Below, piece by piece: positions 18,571-26,977 of a stretch of DNA of 64,000 nt. Below the pieces are notes generated by a model. The model was not told where the DNA came from. It ran no database searches and saw only the letters and a program-made list of their open reading frames with translations. The stretch is from NCBI RefSeq assembly GCF_006716265.1, contig NZ_VFOS01000001.1, positions 1,364,001 to 1,428,000 on the forward strand, written 5' to 3'. This DNA is from Rarobacter faecitabidus. Lineage in GTDB: Bacteria > Actinomycetota > Actinomycetes > Actinomycetales > Cellulomonadaceae. Both the position numbers and the translations under genes were made by a program. Within the stretch, counting starts at the first letter, position 1. The number at the start of each line of letters is the position of its first letter.

Positions 18571-18617
18571 TGAACTTGGCCAGGATTTGGGAGGAGCGAG
18601 CGTCAGCGAGTGACGGC

Positions 18618-18633
18618 TCCTGTCGCCCCGACA
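18618..18633 (+). repeat. Second copy of the tRNA-Pro 3' end
   Basis: TCCTGTCGCCCCGACA here exactly repeats 18511-18526, the 3' T arm and acceptor end of tRNA-Pro. Such 3'-end duplications are left when an element integrates at a tRNA and later leaves or decays. No integrase remains between the copies, which are only 107 bases apart. The rest of 18571-18834 shows no gene. Confidence 0.6.
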
Positions 18634-18834
18634 CTTTCGCGGCACCGGCGATCCGTCAACTAGCCGTGCGCGATGATTGGGTGCGCCTCTGGCGAAATTG
18701 GTGGCGGTTCGAAGACGTCACCCAGGGACGCTCACCGGCACCTACGCCGCGCGTTTCACAATAGGAGCCTGTCAACGAACGGCAAGTACCGCCCGCCCTT
18801 GGATTCGACCGCCATCGGTTGCAACAATGGTCCG

Positions 18835-19110
18835 ATGGATCCTTGGATGGCTAATCGCCTGGGCGGGACGGGGAAGGACTCGTCCACGGAGTTCAAGGTA
18901 CGCGACACTCGAAAGATGATGCCGGGCGCCCCAGGCGGCCGCCCCGGATTGAACCGCGCCGAGCGGCGCGCATTGAAGAAGGAGATCCGACGGGCGGCGC
19001 GCGAGGCACGGCCATGCCGCCCGCACACACGGCTCGCTACCGCGTTGCGCATCGTCATCGCTGCCGCCAGTGCCGCGAGCGTCGTGATCTGGCTCGCCAT
19101 TTACCTCTGA
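18835..19110 (+). CDS. Small basic protein with C-terminal membrane segment
   Basis: A 91-residue open frame beginning MDPWMANRLGGTGKDS. The middle is strongly basic (LNRAERRALKKEIRRAAR) and the last 23 residues form one hydrophobic segment (ALRIVIAAASAASVVIWLAIYL). A single-pass tail-anchored protein with a cytoplasmic basic region is likely. The start is uncertain: the frame is open further upstream, and no ribosome binding site precedes ATG 18835. I do not recognise the family; it may be an artefact. Confidence 0.4.
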   Translation: MDPWMANRLGGTGKDSSTEFKVRDTRKMMPGAPGGRPGLNRAERRALKKEIRRAAREARPCRPHTRLATALRIVIAAASAASVVIWLAIYL

Positions 19111-19232
19111 CAGGCACCCCTGCTGGTAGTCGTCGCCGACGAATCCTCCGATATCGAAGACAATGCCCGCACTTTCGTGCCTATCATGGGCATAACGCGA
19201 TTTCCGCGACCGACCAGCACAGGAGGGTTGAC

Positions 19233-19301
19233 ATGCGTAGCATCCGAGCCACGCTCAGTTACCGCGCCCTCCCCTGTTGTTGCTGTCCCTCAAGCCGCTG
19301 A
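19233..19301 (+). CDS. Polycysteine leader peptide upstream of cysK
   Basis: A 22-codon open frame, [10 protein letters not shown] through PCCCCPSSR, with four consecutive Cys codons (19275-19286: TGT TGT TGC TGT) near its end. It has the best ribosome binding site in the region, AGGAGGG 5 nt before the ATG, and ends 128 nt before cysK. Short polycysteine open frames upstream of sulfur-assimilation genes act as cysteine-sensing attenuators in mycobacteria (family knowledge). Here ribosome stalling at the Cys run when Cys-tRNA is scarce would be expected to raise cysK-cysE expression (inference). Unlike the mycobacterial examples, this one appears to have a leadered, strong start. Confidence 0.8.
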   Translation: MRSIRATLSYRALPCCCCPSSR

Positions 19302-19429
19302 CCTTATTGGTCCGGGCCGCGGCCCACTGGCCAAGCGCCTCCGCGCGTCTATTTTCCGCAGTACCCGTGGCACTCTCACCCTCAGCGTCGAGGCCACGCC
19401 CCCTCCCAACACAGAAGAACGGAAAAACC
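19302..19429 (+). promoter_or_regulatory. Putative attenuator between leader peptide and cysK
   Basis: Directly after the leader stop, TTGG at 19307 can pair with CCAA at 19331, enclosing the perfect palindrome GGGCCGCGGCCC (19314-19325). A GC-rich stretch follows up to the GGAAAA before cysK. A ribosome stalled at 19275-19286 would cover the bases just upstream and could change this fold. I did not find a T run, so control of translation or Rho access is more likely than an intrinsic terminator. The structure is inferred by eye. Confidence 0.5.
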
Positions 19430-20365
19430 ATGGCAAAGATCTACGACGATGCTACCCAACTGATCGGGCGCACCCCGCTCGTCCGGCTGAACCGCGTCAC
19501 GGAGGGCGTCAACGCTACCGTGCTCGCCAAACTCGAGTTCTACAACCCGGCCAACTCGGTCAAGGACCGCATCGGAGTCGCCATCGTGGACGCCGCGGAG
19601 AAGTCGGGTGAACTCAAAGAGGGCGGCACCATCGTCGAGGGAACCTCGGGCAACACTGGAATCGCCCTGGCCTGGGTGGGTGCGGCTCGCGGATACAACG
19701 TCGTGATCACGATGCCGGAATCGATGTCGAAGGAGCGCCGGGCACTCCTGCGCGCACTCGGCGCTGAGCTCATTCTCACGCCTGCCGCGGAGGGTATGCG
19801 CGGCGCGGTAGCCGCTGCAGAGAAGGTCGCCTCGGAGCGTCCCGGTGCGATCCTCGCGCGCCAGTTCGCCAACCCGGCCAACCCGGACATTCACAAGCGC
19901 ACCACGGGCGAAGAGATCTGGGACGACACCGACGGCAAAGTCGACATCCTCGTCTCCGGCATCGGGACCGGCGGAACCATCACCGGCGCGGGCCAGGCGC
20001 TGAAGGCGCACAACCCCGACATTAAGCTCGTCGCCGTTGAGCCGAGCGAATCGCCGCTCCTGAGCCAGGGTCAGGCGGGGCCTCACAAGATCCAGGGAAT
20101 CGGCGCCAACTTCGTCCCCGAGGTGCTCGACACCGATCTCTATGACGAGGTTGTCGATGTCTCCTCTCAGGCAGCCATTGACACGGCCCGCGAGACCGCG
20201 GCCAAGGAGGGTCTGCTGGTCGGCATCTCCTCCGGTGCGGCGATCCGGGCCGCCCTCGATGTCGCGGCACGCCCCGAGAGTGCCGGCAAGACGATCGTCG
20301 TGATCGTTCCCGACTTCGGCGAGCGCTACCTGTCGACGCCGCTGTTCGAGGGTCTGTCCGACTAA
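19430..20365 (+). CDS. cysK: Cysteine synthase A (O-acetylserine sulfhydrylase)
   Basis: PLP enzyme that makes cysteine from O-acetylserine and sulfide. The 311-residue product has the PLP lysine Lys45 in [11 protein letters not shown], the substrate loop [10 protein letters not shown] near 70-80, and the phosphate-binding [10 protein letters not shown] near 179-188. The frame is open to 19277, but homologues start at [21 protein letters not shown] and GGAAAAACC precedes ATG 19430. It is followed by cysE after 167 nt, and the two enzymes normally form the cysteine synthase complex. The polycysteine leader upstream implies cysteine control. Confidence 0.97.
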   Translation: MAKIYDDATQLIGRTPLVRLNRVTEGVNATVLAKLEFYNPANSVKDRIGVAIVDAAEKSGELKEGGTIVEGTSGNTGIALAWVGAARGYNVVITMPESMSKERRALLRALGAELILTPAAEGMRGAVAAAEKVASERPGAILARQFANPANPDIHKRTTGEEIWDDTDGKVDILVSGIGTGGTITGAGQALKAHNPDIKLVAVEPSESPLLSQGQAGPHKIQGIGANFVPEVLDTDLYDEVVDVSSQAAIDTARETAAKEGLLVGISSGAAIRAALDVAARPESAGKTIVVIVPDFGERYLSTPLFEGLSD

Positions 20366-20532
20366 GCGCCACTCGGATGCTGGCGGCGGAAGCCGTCGCC
20401 AGCATCCGCTTGGGTCCTGACGAACCCGACCAACGACGGAAGTCGGATGGCGGGTCCAGAGCCGATCGAAAGATCCGACCGACGGGAACCGCAAGCATCG
20501 CCCGGCCATCTCACTGTTATCTGGAGGATTCG

Positions 20533-21129
20533 GTGTCGTCTAAGAAGTCACGATTTTTCACCACTGTTCGTGGCGATATCGAGGCGGTACGCCGCGGCGA
20601 CCCGGCCGCCCGCACGACGCTCGAGATCGTCCTCACCTACCCAGGCCTGCACGCGGTTTGGGGACATCGGCTCGCCCACGCCGTGTGGCTACGTCCTGGG
20701 GGCAAGCTACTCGGCCGTCTGATCTCGCACGTGAACCGCGCGCTGACGGGAATCGAGATCCATCCGGGTGCCCAGTTGGGCAAACGGCTGTTCATCGACC
20801 ACGGGATGGGCGTTGTTATTGGCGAGACGGCGCAGATCGGGGACGACGTGGTGCTGTTCCACAATGTCACCCTCGGCGGCCGCTCCATGTCGAGGGGAAA
20901 GCGGCATCCAACGCTGGGCGACTGCGTCGTCGTGGGTGCGGGCGCCAAAGTGCTAGGCCCCGTCTGGATCGGTGATGGGTCGCAAATCGGCGCAAACGCC
21001 GTCGTGGTCAAGGACGTGCCCGCCGGCATGATCGCCGTAGGCGTACCGGCTACACTCCGAGCCGCCAAGCGCCATGAACCAGGCGGTCCGATCCAGGACC
21101 CCGCGCTCCTGATCGAGTACGTCATCTGA
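20533..21129 (+). CDS. cysE: Serine O-acetyltransferase
   Basis: Makes O-acetylserine from serine and acetyl-CoA, feeding CysK. The 198-residue product is a left-handed beta-helix protein with hexapeptide repeats ([31 protein letters not shown], broken here as IHPGAQ, LFIDHG, VVIGET). The catalytic His lies in FIDHGMG and HNVTLGG is present. It ends in EYVI; a C-terminal Ile is what inserts into the CysK active site in the known complex. The GTG start is preceded by TGGAGGA at good spacing; the frame upstream to 20377 is ignored. Confidence 0.95.
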   Translation: MSSKKSRFFTTVRGDIEAVRRGDPAARTTLEIVLTYPGLHAVWGHRLAHAVWLRPGGKLLGRLISHVNRALTGIEIHPGAQLGKRLFIDHGMGVVIGETAQIGDDVVLFHNVTLGGRSMSRGKRHPTLGDCVVVGAGAKVLGPVWIGDGSQIGANAVVVKDVPAGMIAVGVPATLRAAKRHEPGGPIQDPALLIEYVI

Positions 21130-21158
21130 TCGCGGCCGACCTCCGTGGCCGAACAGCG

Positions 21159-22124
21159 CTACAGGGGCGAGCCGGTAACGCGCGGGCGAGTTCCCTTTCC
21201 GCGCTGACAGGTGGGACACCAGTAGAGTTTGCGCCCCGAAAGTTCGCGTAGCCCGATGGGCGTCCCGCACAGCCGGCAAGGCCGGCCATCGCGGTGATAC
21301 ACATAAAACGCCTCACTGCTGGGCACGGCGTCGGCGTCGAGATCGGTATTCTGCCGAGGGCCGCGCGGCGCCGATTCGCCGTCGCCGCGGTCTGATGGCA
21401 CGGTGGTGACGATGCGCCCCGTCGCGGCCCCCTGACGCATCAGCAGTACGAGGTCATCCCACAGCCGCCTCGCCACGGACTCGCTCACTTCGGCGCTGGG
21501 AATCAGCGGATCGAGCCCTGCTCTGAAGAGCACCTCCGCCCGGTAGATATTGCCGACGCCCGCGATGATCGACTGGTCCATGAGCGCGGCCCCGACGGGC
21601 ATCCGACGTTTCTTGAGCGCGCCGACGAACCGGGCGGAGACGGCGTCGCCCCTAATGGGATCCGGGCCGAGCTTCGCGATCACTCGGGCCCTCTCCTCGG
21701 CATCGATGACCTCGCATACCGTCGGCCCGGTCACGTCTGCGACGGCGTGTTCGCTCATGAGCCGCACTCGCACCTGACCGCGGGGTGGCGGAGGAAATTC
21801 GGCGCCTCCTGGCAGTGCGTTCTCGCGCTCGCTCATCCGAAGGCGGGGCGCGCCGATCGCGTGCGCGACGGTGAGTTCGCCATCTCCGGCGAAGGTCCAG
21901 GAGCCGTAGAGGCCGAGGTGGGTATGAAGGTAAAGGGGCTCGTCCCCGCTGAAGCTCAGGAATAGGCGCTTCCCCCATGCCTCAGCATCGGTCAATTGGC
22001 GGCCGGTGAGCAGGCGCGCGCCCGCGTCGAAACGTCCCTGCGGGCTAGTGACCTCGAGTACCTGACCCGCGAACAACGAACTCATCGTGTTCGCGAGCCG
22101 GTGAATCGTGTGTCCCTCGGGCAT
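21159..22124 (-). CDS. nei: Fpg/Nei-family DNA glycosylase (endonuclease VIII-like)
   Basis: Base-excision-repair glycosylase/AP lyase for oxidised bases. The 321-residue protein begins MPEGHTIHRLA: Pro2 and Glu3 are the catalytic residues, and GHTI is the Nei2 rather than Fpg (MPELPE) form. The H2TH region reads MDQSIIAGVGNIYRAEVLF. A C-terminal zinc finger is intact: CRLCGTPIG then WCPTCQRG. A 30-40-residue insertion rich in Asp/Ser (after TVPSDRGD) precedes the finger. It converges with cysE, with a CGGCC/GGCCG hairpin between. Confidence 0.93.
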   Translation of the reverse strand: MPEGHTIHRLANTMSSLFAGQVLEVTSPQGRFDAGARLLTGRQLTDAEAWGKRLFLSFSGDEPLYLHTHLGLYGSWTFAGDGELTVAHAIGAPRLRMSERENALPGGAEFPPPPRGQVRVRLMSEHAVADVTGPTVCEVIDAEERARVIAKLGPDPIRGDAVSARFVGALKKRRMPVGAALMDQSIIAGVGNIYRAEVLFRAGLDPLIPSAEVSESVARRLWDDLVLLMRQGAATGRIVTTVPSDRGDGESAPRGPRQNTDLDADAVPSSEAFYVYHRDGRPCRLCGTPIGLRELSGRKLYWCPTCQRGKGTRPRVTGSPL

Positions 22125-22160
22125 CTAGGCCGCCGGTTGCCGCCGTCTCAATGCCTGTGT

Positions 22161-22610
22161 TCAGCGGGCATTCTCGTACGCTGAGACCTGATCGATGCGG
22201 CGCTGGTGTCGCGCGAGACCGGTGAAGGGTTCGGCAAGGTACGCGCGCACGATCTCCAGGGCCTCGGCCGCTGTGTGCTGACGAGCGCCGACCGCCACGA
22301 CGTTGGCGTCGTTGTGCTGGCGCGACAGGCGCGCCGTTTCGACGCTCCAGGCCAGGGCAGCACGAACACCCCTGACCTTATTTGCCGCGATCTGTTCGCC
22401 GTTTCCGGAACCGCCGATGACGATCCCCAACGATCCCGCCTCGGCGACAACCGCCTCGGCCGCTGCGAAGCAGAAAGCCGGGTAATCATCCTCGATGTCG
22501 TATTCGAACGAGCCGTGATCGACGACATCGTGACCATCAGCTGCCAGCTGCTCGCGGAGGTACTCCTTGAGTTCGAAGCCGGCGTGGTCGGTACCAATGT
22601 GAACGCGCAT
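22161..22610 (-). CDS. rpiB: Ribose-5-phosphate isomerase B
   Basis: Interconverts ribose-5-phosphate and ribulose-5-phosphate. The 149-residue LacAB/RpiB-family protein begins MRVHIGTDHAGFELK with the substrate-binding DHAG. GIVIGGSGNGEQIAANKV is the phosphate loop; in the actinobacterial type the catalytic base is Glu (GNGE) rather than the Cys of the E. coli enzyme. NVVAVGARQ is also conserved. The gene ends 36 nt before nei and both point the same way, so co-transcription is likely. Confidence 0.95.
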   Translation of the reverse strand: MRVHIGTDHAGFELKEYLREQLAADGHDVVDHGSFEYDIEDDYPAFCFAAAEAVVAEAGSLGIVIGGSGNGEQIAANKVRGVRAALAWSVETARLSRQHNDANVVAVGARQHTAAEALEIVRAYLAEPFTGLARHQRRIDQVSAYENAR

Positions 22611-22640
22611 GCGACCATTTTGCCCTATGAAACGCGAAGG

Positions 22641-22688
22641 GGTTGGCCGGGGTCCCGATCCCTGCTGGTATCCAGACTCCGGCCAACC
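22641..22688 (-). terminator. Terminator after the RTX-repeat gene
   Basis: GGTTGGCCGGGGTC pairs with GACTCCGGCCAACC, one mismatch, 24 nt beyond the RTX stop and before rpiB. Confidence 0.75.
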
Positions 22689-22712
22689 CTCGCTTAGTTG
22701 GACGCTCCCTCG

Positions 22713-23618
22713 TCAGCTGGAGGGCTGTTCGGCTTGGTAGACCTCATCGCGTCCGGCACCGCCGACGAGTCGGTCCTTCCCGGTTCCGCCTTCGATGAAG
22801 TCGTCACCCGTGCCGCCATGAATGTAGTCCGCGCCCTTGCCACCGAAGATGACGTCGGCGCCAGCCTTACCCCAGATCTTGTCATCTGATGCACCGCCGT
22901 CGATGCGGTCGGCACCTGCGCCGCCGTTGATACGGTCTTTGCCGCCCGCACCGCTGATCTTGTCATCGCCGGTGTTGCCGCGAAGGGTGTCGTTGCCACT
23001 GTTTCCGCGGATGGTGTCGTTACCTGATGCGCCTTCGATCAGGTCATCCCCTGACCCGCCTTTCGCGAAGTCGTCCCCGGCGCCGAGGTTGATCGTCTCA
23101 TTTCCCGACTGTCCAGCCACCCAGTCGTTGCCGGCATTGCCGTAGATGGTGTCGTTACCGGTGTCACCATAGATGGTGTCATCGTCATCGCCCCCATGGA
23201 GGATGTCGTCATCCTGGTTTCCGTGGATCCAGTCCTTGCCGGCGCCGCCGTAGATGGTGTCGACCCCAGCGTTGCCGTTGATCTTGTCGTCACCGGCGTC
23301 TCCGGAGATATAGTCCTGTCCGTCGCCGCCCGTGATGACGTCGTTCCCATCCCCGCCGCAGATGGTGTCGTTTCCGGCCAAGCCGTTGATGGTGTCGTTT
23401 CCGGCGAGCGCCACGATCACGTCGTCGCCATCGGTTCCGTTGATGACGTCGTCGCCATCGGTTCCGATGATGGTGGCTTCCTTGCCGTTACACGTGACGG
23501 TGGGTACTGCGGGATCGTCAGCAGCCACAGCGAGAGCTGATCCGCCGAATGCGACGGCTCCCACTGCCGCCAGGGACAGAATTCCGATTCTTGCTTTTCG
23601 TATGCGTACGTGTGTCAT
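22713..23618 (-). CDS. Secreted calcium-binding RTX-repeat protein
   Basis: A 301-residue exported protein made almost entirely of RTX nonapeptides. Residues 1-36 form a signal peptide (basic start, then ILSLAAVGAVAFGGSALAVAA). From about residue 50 there are some 28 repeats of the GGxGxDxhx type (GGDGNDVIT, GGAGKDWIH, GGTGDDFIE), which should fold as a calcium-bound beta-roll. There is no enzyme or toxin domain, and no C-terminal type I secretion signal or ABC transporter nearby, so Sec export is expected. The frame opens at 23705, but ATG 23618 begins directly at the basic part of the signal peptide. The repeats make the DNA periodic. Confidence 0.88.
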   Translation of the reverse strand: MTHVRIRKARIGILSLAAVGAVAFGGSALAVAADDPAVPTVTCNGKEATIIGTDGDDVINGTDGDDVIVALAGNDTINGLAGNDTICGGDGNDVITGGDGQDYISGDAGDDKINGNAGVDTIYGGAGKDWIHGNQDDDILHGGDDDDTIYGDTGNDTIYGNAGNDWVAGQSGNETINLGAGDDFAKGGSGDDLIEGASGNDTIRGNSGNDTLRGNTGDDKISGAGGKDRINGGAGADRIDGGASDDKIWGKAGADVIFGGKGADYIHGGTGDDFIEGGTGKDRLVGGAGRDEVYQAEQPSS

Positions 23619-23812
23619 CTCTTGATCTCTGCTTCCTATCGGTTGCACGGTGCTCTCAACATAGGCACTTATCCTCACGACTCGCATTTGGAGAAGGCCA
23701 CGCACACGGAATGATCACATTGTTCGTCCTTCTGTCCACAGAACCGTTTCGATCCTCGGACACTCGGTGACGTGAGCCGAATCTGTCATGAATCGCACCT
23801 ACGCTGTATGAC

Positions 23813-25807
23813 ATGCCATCAGATTTCCACCCGCGCCGCGCAGCAGTTTCCGGCATCGATGTAGCCGCCATCGATCAAAACATCCGCCCGCAGGACGACC
23901 TCTACCATCACGTCAACGGGCGCTGGCTCGCCTCGCACGAGATCCCCGCGGACCGGGCAGCCGATGGCGCTTTCCGCGAACTCGCCGACCAGGCCGAGCG
24001 GCAAGTGCGGGACATCATCACCGAAGCCCAGGACTCGGCCACTTTGGGTAGCGTCGCGGAGTCGATCGGAGCACTGTACGCGAGCTTCATGGACGTCGAC
24101 CGCGTCGAAGCGGCTGGCTACGGCCCCTTGCGCGAGAACCTTGATGCCATTGCCTCCGCCTCGTCCCACGCGGAGTTGACTAAGCTGCTCGGTTCCCACC
24201 AGCGGTCTGGCGGCCCAGCTATCGCAGGGTTCTGGGTCGATACCGATCGCGACGATCCCACCGCATACACCCTCTATCTGATGCAGGCGGGCCTCGGCCT
24301 GCCGGACGAGGCCTACTACCGCGAGGAGAGCCACGCCGAGACGCTGGTCGCCTACCGGGATCACATCGCCGCCACGCTCGCACGCGGATTCTCGGCTGAG
24401 CCAGAAGTCACGGCGGACCGGATCGTCGCGTTGGAAACGGCGATAGCCAGCCATCACTGGGACGCTGTCCGCAATCGCGACGCTCAAGCGACCCACAACC
24501 CGATGTCCCTGTCCGAGTTGGTGTCGAGTGCGCCCGGCTTCGACTGGCGGTCATGGGCCGACGCGGTCGGAATTCCCGCGATCGCGCACGAGCGCCTGAT
24601 CGCGCGCGAGCCGGACTTCTTCACCGGGGTCAGCCAGGTCTGGGCTGATTCCGAACTCGCGGATCTGAAATCGTGGGCGACCTTCCACACGATTCGCAAG
24701 TTCTCCCCGTATCTCCACGGCGCCGCAGTGGACCTGAACTTCGATTTCTATGGCCGAGTCCTCACCGGAGCCACAGAGGTCCGCGAACGATGGAAGCGCG
24801 GGGTATCCCTCGTCGAGGGAGCCCTCGGCGAAGCGGTGGGGCAACTCTATGTGGAGCGGCACTTCCCCGCGGAGCACAAGCAGCGGATGGACGAGCTGGT
24901 CGGCAACCTGATCAAGGCCTACCGCGCCTCCATCGAGGATCTCGACTGGATGGGGCCGGACACGCGCAAGCGGGCGTTGGAGAAGCTGTCGAAGTTCACG
25001 CCGAAGATCGGCTACCCGGATAAGTGGCGCGACTACTCGGGCCTGGAACTCGCCTCCGACGACTTGGTCGGCAACGTACGCCGATCGAACGAATTCGACC
25101 ACGCCTTCGAACTGGCGAAGTTGACTTCGCCCGTGGACCGCGACGAATGGTTCATGACCCCGCAGACGGTGAATGCGTACTACAACCCGGGCATGAATGA
25201 GATCGTTTTCCCCGCCGCGATTCTGCAGCCGCCCTTCTTCAACGCGACAGCGGATGACGCGGCGAACTACGGCGGAATCGGTGCCGTGATCGGCCACGAG
25301 ATCGGTCACGGATTCGACGACCAGGGATCGCGATACGACGGCGACGGCCGCCTGATCGACTGGTGGACCTCAGCCGATCGCGGCGAGTTCGAGGCCCGGA
25401 CGAGGGCTCTGATCGAGCAGTACGACGCGTTCATCCCCGCGCAACTGTCGGGGCGCGACGTCCACGTCAATGGCGCACTGACGATCGGCGAGAACATCGG
25501 CGACCTTGGCGGCCTCACCATCGCGCTCAAGGCATACGAGATCTCGCTCGGAGGTTCGCTGGACGAGGCGCCCGTGATCGACGGCCTGACCGGAGTGCAG
25601 CGCGTCTTCCTCTCCTGGGCTCAGGTGTGGCAGCAGAAGATCCGCGACGAGGCGCTGATCCAGCGCATCAGCGTGGACCCTCACTCCCCGAACGAGTTCC
25701 GGTGCAACGGGATCGTGTCGAACCTCGACGCGTTCTACGAGGCATTCGGTGTCGTGCAGGGCGATGGCCTCTACCTGGACCCCGCGAAGCGCGTCAAGAT
25801 CTGGTAG
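23813..25807 (+). CDS. M13-family zinc metallopeptidase
   Basis: A neprilysin/PepO-type oligopeptidase of 664 residues. The zinc motif HEIGH lies near residue 496, the third ligand Glu in GENIGDLGG near 559, and the substrate-binding NAYYNPGMNEIVFPA near 455. There is no signal peptide or N-terminal membrane anchor, so it is probably cytoplasmic, as in many actinobacteria. RCNG and DPHSPNEFR at the C terminus are typical. No ribosome binding site is visible; TACGCT lies exactly 7 nt before ATG, so a leaderless transcript is likely. Confidence 0.94.
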   Translation: MPSDFHPRRAAVSGIDVAAIDQNIRPQDDLYHHVNGRWLASHEIPADRAADGAFRELADQAERQVRDIITEAQDSATLGSVAESIGALYASFMDVDRVEAAGYGPLRENLDAIASASSHAELTKLLGSHQRSGGPAIAGFWVDTDRDDPTAYTLYLMQAGLGLPDEAYYREESHAETLVAYRDHIAATLARGFSAEPEVTADRIVALETAIASHHWDAVRNRDAQATHNPMSLSELVSSAPGFDWRSWADAVGIPAIAHERLIAREPDFFTGVSQVWADSELADLKSWATFHTIRKFSPYLHGAAVDLNFDFYGRVLTGATEVRERWKRGVSLVEGALGEAVGQLYVERHFPAEHKQRMDELVGNLIKAYRASIEDLDWMGPDTRKRALEKLSKFTPKIGYPDKWRDYSGLELASDDLVGNVRRSNEFDHAFELAKLTSPVDRDEWFMTPQTVNAYYNPGMNEIVFPAAILQPPFFNATADDAANYGGIGAVIGHEIGHGFDDQGSRYDGDGRLIDWWTSADRGEFEARTRALIEQYDAFIPAQLSGRDVHVNGALTIGENIGDLGGLTIALKAYEISLGGSLDEAPVIDGLTGVQRVFLSWAQVWQQKIRDEALIQRISVDPHSPNEFRCNGIVSNLDAFYEAFGVVQGDGLYLDPAKRVKIW

Positions 25808-25891
25808 CAGCTTGGGCTACTCCCGAATAGTTGCGCCGCTCGCCAGATAGTTGCGCCGCGCTGACGGATGAACGCCGCCAAAGGATGTTCG

Positions 25892-26416
25892 TCAGCGGGC
25901 AGCGGCGGAGGTCTCGTCCTCACTGCGGTGCGCGCCCAGACGGCCCGCACCGAGCCTTGGCACGAGCGCCCAGAGCGTGGTGAATAGCACGCCTCCCACG
26001 CCCAACGCGACCCACCCCGCAACCCGACCGACGGTGAAGTCGACGATGAGGCTCGTCACCCCCGCCGCGAGCACGGCGACCGTCACCATGTTCGCCACGA
26101 GGAGGCGGCTGCCGACCTGCACGACACGCGCCTTCTGCCGGCGCCCGAAGTAGATGCGGTGCAGGCTGACGGGAGCCAGCCCCAGCGCGGTCGCGATGGC
26201 GGCGAGACCGACGAGGACGAGGTACAGCGTCGACTGGTATCGGTCCAGTTCGCCGAATCTCGGCTGGAACGCGACGGCGAGCAGGAAACCGCTCACGATC
26301 TGTGTTCCGGTCTGGGCGACGCGCAGTTCTTGGAGAATCTCGTTCCAGTTGCGATCGGCGCGCTGGTTCGGGGTTTCCAGCCTGCCGTCGTCGTCCACGG
26401 ATTCCGCGCTAGTCAC
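25892..26416 (-). CDS. DUF6328-family membrane protein
   Basis: A 174-residue protein with a charged N terminus (about 30 residues), the motif WNEILQELRVAQTGTQ leading into four predicted membrane helices, and a charged C-terminal tail. The motif and helix pattern fit the DUF6328 family of unknown function. The GTG start has no ribosome binding site; TACGAT lies 6 nt upstream, so it is probably leaderless. It converges with the M13 peptidase gene. Confidence 0.7.
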   Translation of the reverse strand: MTSAESVDDDGRLETPNQRADRNWNEILQELRVAQTGTQIVSGFLLAVAFQPRFGELDRYQSTLYLVLVGLAAIATALGLAPVSLHRIYFGRRQKARVVQVGSRLLVANMVTVAVLAAGVTSLIVDFTVGRVAGWVALGVGGVLFTTLWALVPRLGAGRLGAHRSEDETSAAAR

Positions 26417-26659
26417 GTGGTCATCGTAGGCACAACCAGGGCCGGTGGTCCTGCGCTGCGGCGACGTTCACCATGCCCCGCACCGCTCGGCCGCACTCGA
26501 TGCGGGCACGAGCGGGCGCGTGTGGGGTCGTGCCATCCCCGTCAGCGCGTTGGTGCGCGTCTGCGGCCACTAGTGTGGTGTTACGGCCCACTCCCCGTGG
26601 ACCCAGAAGTTCACCAACCGCATCCTGCTGCGGCAGGACGATCACCGATAGGAACGGGC

Positions 26660-26953
26660 ATGTCCTTCCAGGCGTATCTGAGCGCGATAGAGACCAAGAC
26701 AGGTCTCACCCCGCGGCAACTGCTTGAGCAAGCACGCGATCGCGGCTTCGGGCCGGAAAGCAGGGCCACCCCGATCATCGAATGGCTGAAGGACGAGTAC
26801 GGGCTCGGCCGGGGGCATGCCATGGCCATGGTGCATGTGATCACCAAGGGCGATCGGATCTCGACCAAGCATGTCGGAACGGGCGGCGCACACTCGGACG
26901 CGTCCGATCGGCTGTGGCTCGACGGCAAGGACTCGATTCCCGCCGATTGGTGA
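26660..26953 (+). CDS. DUF4287-domain protein
   Basis: A 97-residue soluble protein. It begins MSFQAYLSAIETKTGLTP and contains IIEWLKDEYGLGRGHAMAM and VIT, the pattern of the DUF4287 family, which often accompanies a DUF5655 domain. That second domain is absent; the tail is short (WLDGKDSIPADW). AGGAACGGGC precedes ATG. It is followed after 24 nt by a GH13 gene, so co-transcription is probable, but nothing links their functions. Confidence 0.75.
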   Translation: MSFQAYLSAIETKTGLTPRQLLEQARDRGFGPESRATPIIEWLKDEYGLGRGHAMAMVHVITKGDRISTKHVGTGGAHSDASDRLWLDGKDSIPADW

Positions 26954-26977
26954 CGAGTTCTCGGTGAGGAGATCGCG

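Noticed and set aside
19382-20509. 375-codon frame antisense to cysK
   Set aside because: Covers cysK on the opposite strand with no motifs or ribosome binding site.
22760-23480. Regular ~27-bp periodicity resembling a CRISPR array
   Set aside because: The period comes from RTX nonapeptide codons in a continuous frame; units vary and there are no spacers or cas genes.
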